Assembly (NCBI GenBank): GCA_027574665.1
Contig: CM050650.1
Span: forward strand, 53,551,304 to 53,615,303
Length of the DNA: 64,000 nucleotides
DNA from: Rhynochetos jubatus
Taxonomy: Eukaryota > Chordata > Aves > Eurypygiformes > Rhynochetidae
Direction: 5' to 3'
Below the pieces are notes generated by a model. That model had not been told where the DNA came from, searched no databases, and saw only the letters and a list, made by a program, of their open reading frames with translations. Positions 58,786-64,000 of this stretch are shown here, in pieces. Numbering within the stretch: position 1 is the first letter of the stretch; the number at the start of each line of letters is the position of its first letter. Both the position numbers and the translations under genes were made by a program.

Positions 58786-59005
58786 TTTAAAAGCAATATT
58801 ATTGGAAATAATGATGGTAAATGCGATTTGCTTGTGGTAAATTGAAATCACTGATTAAATTACATCTTTGGCTAATAAATTGACTGGGGGAACAGTGCAC
58901 AGCAAGTGCCAACACAGCACAGCCGTAAGGCATAAATAAAAGTTATCTAATTGATCACAAAGATAAATCAGAATAGAAGCAAGTGACTTGTTAATGGGCT
59001 TACAC
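58786..59005. other. Candidate conserved non-coding block (by eye)
   Basis: A repeat-free stretch with many short ordered AT-rich motifs: AAATTGAAATCACTGATTAA, GGCTAATAAATTGA, TTATCTAATTGATCACAAAG (LEF/TCF-like and homeodomain-like cores) and CATAAATAAAAG. It sits unbroken between a solo LTR and a CR1, which would fit selection against insertion, though chance is equally possible. Confidence 0.22.
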
Positions 59006-59138
59006 AGAATTCATTACAGTTGGTGGAAAAAGCTCCTCCTCACTGCATGCCTCACTGCACAAGGCAACGGTGATGTCCATCACTTTTACCACCTGAATAT
59101 GTTATCTTCAAGTTTCTCATACATGTGGGCTCTTTTAC

Positions 59139-59340
59139 ACAGAAACACAGATTCACACAGATTCACAGAGTGTTAAGGGTTGGAAGGGACCCCTAGAGAT
59201 CATCTAGTCCAACCCCCCCACCAGAGCAGGGTCACCTAGAGCAGAGCACACAGGAACAAGTCCAGGTGGCTTTGGAAAGTCTCCAGGGAAGGAGACTCCC
59301 CCACCTCTCTGGGCAGCCTGTCCCAGTGCTCTGTTTTGAG
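59139..59340 (-). mobile_element. CR1 LINE, short 3' fragment
   Basis: The low-coordinate end shows the CR1 terminal repeat (CACAGATTCACACAGATTCA is the reverse complement of ATTCTGTG-type units). The body follows: GGGTTGGAAGGGACCCCTAG, GATCATCTAGTCCAACCCCC, AGCAGGGTCACCTAGAGCAG, and CTCTCTGGGCAGCCTGTCCC. About 200 bp remain, 5'-truncated, with no coding capacity beyond the last part of the RT ORF. Good preservation makes it younger than the copy at 13.6 kb. Confidence 0.93.
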
Positions 59341-59966
59341 AGAGTATCACTGGTATCTGTGACATATACTCCTTTCTTACTAGACTACATCATGGTTAAA
59401 TTGACACTTGTGCTGTCTTTAATTGCTTTCACAATTTTTCTCTGTTGCTTGAGAAACCCCGAATATTTTATCCGGAGGTGTCTTGTCTTTTAGTTAGTGG
59501 GGTGAGTCAGGGTCCCAAGCTGATTTGAAACCTACCGCTCAATATAGTGAATGAATTCCTGAATCAGCTCTGGTGAGGAGTTAGTTGTTTCTAATCAGTG
59601 CAATTGCCTGTGAGGAGGGAAGGGGATGCACTCTTCATAGATGCTTTCCCTGGAGTAGACATGAGATCAAAGTCAAGTTTCAGCCTGGTGACTGAGCCCA
59701 ACATTAAATGTCACTCAAAAAACTTGGTATGGAAATTATCCTTTCTTTGTAAAATACCTTGTGGTATCCTTGGTTGCTGCTTTGAGCTACATGATCTTGT
59801 TGTTAGCAAATGAAGGCTTAAAAACATCCATTTATTGCATTAAAAAAAAGTGAGTCTGATTCTGTAGCCTTTGAGATTTATCTCTAGGAGAAGTCAATGT
59901 GAATTTGGATATCAGTTCCTCAGACTTAGTTCTTCAGTCCTGTACTAATTCATCTTCTAGATCAGA
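59341..59966. other. Gene-free spacer between two CR1 copies
   Basis: Unique-looking sequence with no exon or repeat signature. Confidence 0.45.
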
Positions 59967-60840
59967 GTCATAGAATCATAGAATCTTTTTTTGTTTAGAA
60001 AAGACCATTAAGATCATCAAGTCCAACTGTTATCCTAAATCTGCCAAATTCACCACTAAACCATGTCCTTCAGCACCTCGTCCGTACATCTCTTAAATAT
60101 CTCTAGGGATAGTGATTCTACCATTCAGTGGGCAGCCTGTTCCAATGCTTCACAGCCTTTCCAGTGACAAAATTATTCCTAACATCCAATCTGAATTTCC
60201 TCTGGTGCAACTTGAGGCCATTTCCTCTTGTCCTATGGCTTGTCGGTTGGGAGAAGAGACCAACACCCACATCTCTACAACCTCCTTTCAGGTAGGTGTA
60301 GAGAGTGATAAGGTCTCCCTTGAGCCTTCTCCAGGCTAAACAACCCCACTTCCATCACCCGCTCCTCACAGGACTTGTGCTCCAGACCCTTCACCAGCTC
60401 CGTTGCCCTTCTCAGGACATGCTCCAGCACCTCAGTGTCTTTCTTGTGGTGAGGGGCTCAAAACTGAACACAGGATTTGAGGTATGGTACAAAGGTATAA
60501 TCCCTGCCCCAGTCCTGCTGGCCACACTGTTCCTGATGCAGGCCAGGATGCCATTGGCCTTCTTGTCCAACTGGGCACACTGCTGGCTCATATTTAGCTG
60601 GCTGTTGACCAACACCCCCAGGGCCGTTTCCCCCCCGGGCAGCTTTCCATCTACTTGTCCTCAAGCCTGTAGCGCTGCAGGGGGTTGTTGTTGCCCTAGT
60701 ACAGGACCAGCACTTGGCCTTGTTGAACCTCATAGAATTTGCCTTGGCCCATTGATTCAGCCTTTCCAGATCCATTTGTAGAGCCTTCCTACCCTCAGGC
60801 AGATCAACACTCCCACAATCAACTCTAGCACCAGCAGGTA
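59967..60840 (-). mobile_element. CR1 LINE, 5'-truncated, with C-terminal part of the RT ORF
   Basis: CATAGAATCATAGAATC at the low end is the reverse complement of the CR1 terminal ATTCTATG repeats, and GATCATCAAGTCCAACTGTT, CAACTTGAGGCCATTTCCTC and GGAGAAGAGACCAACACCCA follow in CR1 order. The minus-strand translation shows [20 protein letters not shown] and RFNKAKC at about 60710-60810, and [20 protein letters not shown] then IRNSVASR at about 60510-60600, which are CR1 reverse-transcriptase thumb and C-terminal sequences. The reading frame shifts between these segments and ends early, so no functional enzyme is encoded. Truncation is at about 60838, where similarity to the GGGAGTGTTGATCTGC region stops. 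The 158-codon plus-strand open frame over this copy is an antisense shadow. Confidence 0.95.
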
Positions 60841-62329
60841 AGCATCCCTGCATATACTGTGCTGTCTCATCTGCTGCTGCTTACAGTTGTGTTCTGATCT
60901 CAGTGTCACTGAGTAAGCATCTCAGGTAACTGCTGCATTTGAGGAATTTATTATTTCTTTACACACAGCTGAACAGAACTTGTCCTGCTACCTGAAGCTG
61001 ACAATTAGTAAGGATCTAGTCACTTCACAGGGGTTATATTGTGCTGTTTCTTTGAGATGGGAATTTTGTGATTGATATTCACAGTGTTTTTGCAGCCATA
61101 AAGCTTAAACATAAATATGCATGTTCAAATAACGGCAGCAGACTTAAGCTTCAGCAAAAATCCCAGCAGCATTTTCAGCTGTGTAGTTAAAGGCAGGCAC
61201 ATGTCCCACATAAGACAAAGCGCAGAAGAATACAAAAGTGTTAGAAATCCAAGTAAATTGAAAAAAATAACAAAACACAGTTGAAACCTGACAGTGCTAA
61301 ATTCTGAAAGACTTCATTGTCCCTCTACACTAGCACCAGCAGTCTGGTTTTTTCATTGTTCTTTGAAAGTTTGGGGCTGCAATATAGTGGACCAAGTCAT
61401 CTTCCCTCTTTAAGGTAAAAGAGGTAATGGCTCAACTTTGCCTATCAGAAAGCTAAGAGGGAAAAATTGCCTTACTTGAAATGATTGTGTAGCACTCCAG
61501 AGACAGAATGACTGAGCAATGATGATAACCTTATTGACTTATTTTACTTGCTTTGTTGAGTGGATGTGTCATTCAAATGACTGTTAGTCAGCATTGCGCA
61601 ATCCTTTGAAGCATGTTGCTGATTTTTTTTTTTTTTTCATCATGAAGTGCAACTTCAGGCACTGATGAGTTTGTAAAGAGAAGCCAGGGTGAGTATCAGG
61701 AAAAATGATTGTAGTGAATGGGAGATTGGAAAGGGAAGAAACTGTGTGAAAAAAAAATCCACCTTGTACATACAAAGTGGGACAGCCTATGTTTTCATCT
61801 CCAGATGAAAAAATTTTCTTTGCTGTTGCAGCATATTTTTCTCTAACCTAGATTGTAGATATGTGTATCTACAGATTGCAGCCAACAATATTCAACTTTG
61901 AGTGCAAGAAATGAAAATTATATTAAAACAGCTAAAATAGGTTTGTCCTGATTGAGGTTCCTGCAGCCTTTGCTGGAGCCATTACTCAACACCTCTGAAA
62001 AGAGTTTCTTTTGCAGACGTGGCTAATTGAAGGTGCTCGGTTCTGAGGTGAAAATGGGCATATTTTTTCCGCACGCAGGCATTCATTCGGAGTCAAATCC
62101 TGTCTATACCACATGCATGTACATGTTGAAAGCTATCCATAACTGGATATGGAAGGTTGTTTTTTTTCCTGGTGCATCCCACAGTGCTCATACTCAGTGG
62201 CAGATACAGTGGTGGGTCCGTGGTAGCCTCTGAATGTGGGGTAAACAAAAGAAGTTCTGAAGGGAACTTGAATAAGAGGTAACTATTATTTGCTTCTCAG
62301 TCTAGAGGCTGAAGAGAAAAAGGGGATGG
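60841..62329. other. Gene-free sequence
   Basis: No gene or repeat recognised. T15 lies at 61623-61637. Confidence 0.45.
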
Positions 62330-63010
62330 AGTGGCAGTCTTTGTGGAGGGCGCCAGCGCCAGCTCCCTCTTTGGAAATGGGTTCTGTCCCTTGAAGACCT
62401 CCATAATTCCTTTGCCCAAACTCAGCTGCTGCCGCTGCTGCTTTTATGCATGGGGAGGAATAGATTTCCCCTGTAATGAGTATAGCTGTCTCTTTAGCAC
62501 TAAAATGCATTACTTATTATAAATGGCAGCGATGGAAAACCTCCTGAGATTATTGTAACGGCTATGTGCTATCACATGCCTTGACATCCCCATTCAAGGG
62601 ATTAGAGGTACAAAGAGAATGCACAATGAGCTGATTAAATCAAATAAACAGATTTTTAATTCTCATTAAAAAACATTAAATAGCTACTGCTTTTACCAAC
62701 AGAGAGGGAAAAAAAGCCTAATAAAAATCTGCTGCTGTAATTCAGAAAATTTAAAGCAGTGTTTGTATTAGAAATATTGGGCAGATGTAAGTGTATCTTG
62801 CTGAATGTTGCAAACCTTTTGCATTATAAGCAGCAAAAATGCCAAGGTACATTTTGTATTAATCAGTCAAAATGCAGAAAGTAAAATCTAAAACCTCATA
62901 GAGCAGCAGAGGATATTCCTCAGGGGCTATTTCTGTGGAATTGCCTGACTTTTGCCACTGCACAATCCAGATATCCAATTATTGATTTAAGTCTAATTAT
63001 ATGCCTTTTA
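62330..63010. other. Candidate conserved non-coding block (by eye)
   Basis: This is the most enhancer-like stretch in the window. A GC-rich 5' part carries GGAGGGCGCCAGCGCC (a GC palindrome with some likeness to the CTCF core) and a CTGCTGCCGCTGCTGC triplet stretch. It is followed by 500 bases dense in TAAT, TTAAT, AATAAA and TGATTAAATC cores with no microsatellite or repeat. It lies about 0.4 kb from the candidate exon. No conservation data were available. Confidence 0.3.
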
Positions 63011-63409
63011 GTAATGGTTTACATATGTATTAGTACAGGTTTCCAGAGTGGAGTAAGGGGGTTGAGAAACAGAGGTAAAATTCAGGGGCAATTAGGAACT
63101 GAGGATGATAAATGTCTTTGAATTGTTGTGAAACAATTTTTTTTGCTTATGTGATGGGAGAATCACATAATTAGAAAGCCATTTTATTGCAGGCATAAAC
63201 ACGTTTTGTTTAGCATTTTTGCTATTATAAGTGAACATTTATTTTGCTCACTATTTGGAGCCCTGTAAAAGCAGAATTAGTATGTTCATTTAGTTTGCTT
63301 GTAAAATTGTAAAATGTCCTGAAGAAGGGCAACTTTTTCAGAGTGGAACAGACAGAGAGACAGAAGGGAGGAAACAGCAAAAAAGAACTGGGAAGAATTA
63401 GATGAATAC

Positions 63410-63504
63410 CATCTTGGCTTGTCCGTCTGGTTCCTTCTTTCCTTCATCCGTCTTCTTTTCATCCTCTTCTTGGCCATCTGCTTTGGTAGCAGCTCCCACA
63501 GGTG
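63410..63504 (-). CDS. Candidate single coding exon of an unidentified minus-strand gene
   Basis: On the minus strand, TGCTCATCTTCCCAG gives an acceptable 3' splice site at 63505, and a 95-base open segment follows. Two bases complete a split codon (possibly Ala), then 31 codons read PVGAATKADGQEEDEKKTD, EGKKEPDGQAKM: a hydrophilic, acidic-and-lysine-rich, disordered-looking peptide. A possible donor (ATG then GTATTC) lies at 63409; without splicing the frame would instead end four codons on at a TAA, making this a C-terminal exon. Three CpGs survive in a CpG-poor area. Purine-rich DNA gives charged residues in any frame, and the alternative open frame here (78 codons, very basic) looks less natural. 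I do not recognise the gene. The rest of the gene would lie beyond 64000, and possibly across this window as intron. Confidence 0.4.
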
Positions 63505-64000
63505 CTGGGAAGATGAGCACATACAGTGAACAGTTTCTGTTTACTGGAACTAGGGGTTATTCTCTCATCATAAAAATGCCAACCACTTTTGGCAACCTTC
63601 TGAACCAAAATACTTAATTAAAAGTTCATGGGAATTTAGGAGAAGAAAATCTCCTGCTTCAAGCATGTGGTTGGGGACTTTTCTGTAGTCCTCCTAGCAG
63701 CTGTGGAGTTAAAGTCGCTGTATCTGAAAAGCTCTTTATTAAATCAGAGTAACAACACAGAGCAAAATATAAAACTGAAACAAAGCACTTTCAAGGCTCT
63801 GGATTATTATTATGAGGTTTCTTTAAATTGAATAATATGTGTAGTGCTGAACATAACTAACCATACCTTGCAGTTCTCTGATTTGAGATTACTAAATTAG
63901 TGGCGAGAATGTTGAGGGCCCAAGTGAATAATGGTTATTCCTTGAGGGCCCATTCTAATGAAACACTTAAGCACACACAATACTAAATACACAAAAAGAA
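63505..64000. other. Flank upstream of the candidate exon; no gene seen
   Basis: If the exon is real this is intron. I see no second exon, branch of a repeat, or other feature before the window ends. Confidence 0.4.

Noticed and set aside
60305-60781. 158-codon plus-strand open frame
   Set aside because: It lies antisense over a CR1 LINE whose reverse-transcriptase sequence reads on the other strand; the frame is a shadow of the repeat.
1-64000. CRISPR array, bacterial operon, phage or toxin-antitoxin system
   Set aside because: No direct-repeat/spacer array, no ribosome-binding-site-linked gene series and no long gene; CR1, MIR and an avian LTR show this is vertebrate nuclear DNA.

Overview
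This 64 kb window looks like avian nuclear DNA from a gene desert or one or more very long introns. It is AT-rich, stop-dense in every frame and sparse in repeats. Its youngest repeats are bird-type: CR1 LINEs oriented on the minus strand, ending in ATTCTRTG-type repeats, and a solo LTR of an avian endogenous retrovirus family. There is no Alu, L1 or B1/B2. No complete protein-coding gene, rRNA gene, functional tRNA gene, CRISPR array or bacterial-type system is visible. Nearly all open reading frames are the short ones expected by chance.

Layout. 1-8.8 kb is unannotated AT-rich DNA with two G-quadruplex motifs and a small hAT-like inverted-repeat element at 7.56 kb. At 8.8-9.45 kb a GC- and CpG-richer block stays open for 208 codons; its meaning is unknown. 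9.5-22 kb holds an A/C-rich tract facing a TTTG array, an old CR1 at 13.6 kb and two MIR fossils at 14.5 and 17.6 kb. 22-42 kb is mostly featureless, with conserved-looking blocks, a run of 19 C, several perfect short palindromes and minisatellite-like repeats. 42.3-42.7 kb holds an ancient L2/L3-like LINE reverse-transcriptase remnant, and 43.4 kb a tRNA-derived fossil. 44.4-44.7 kb has a Pou-type octamer, three regularly phased RCGTG cores and a 55 bp tandem duplication. 45.6 kb has a doubled 12 bp palindrome. 53.9 kb is a third MIR. 57.9-60.8 kb is a young repeat cluster: a solo LTR with an imperfect 5 bp target duplication, a short CR1 and an 0.87 kb CR1 with the C-terminal part of the reverse-transcriptase ORF. 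62.3-63.0 kb looks like conserved non-coding DNA, and 63.4-63.5 kb carries the only plausible host exon, on the minus strand.

If that exon is real and internal, most of the window is intron of a minus-strand gene. If it is terminal, the window is the 3' flank of that gene. Blocks called conserved-looking were chosen by eye from composition and motif density. No alignment was possible, so they are hypotheses. Family names rest on recalled consensus sequences, not on a database search.
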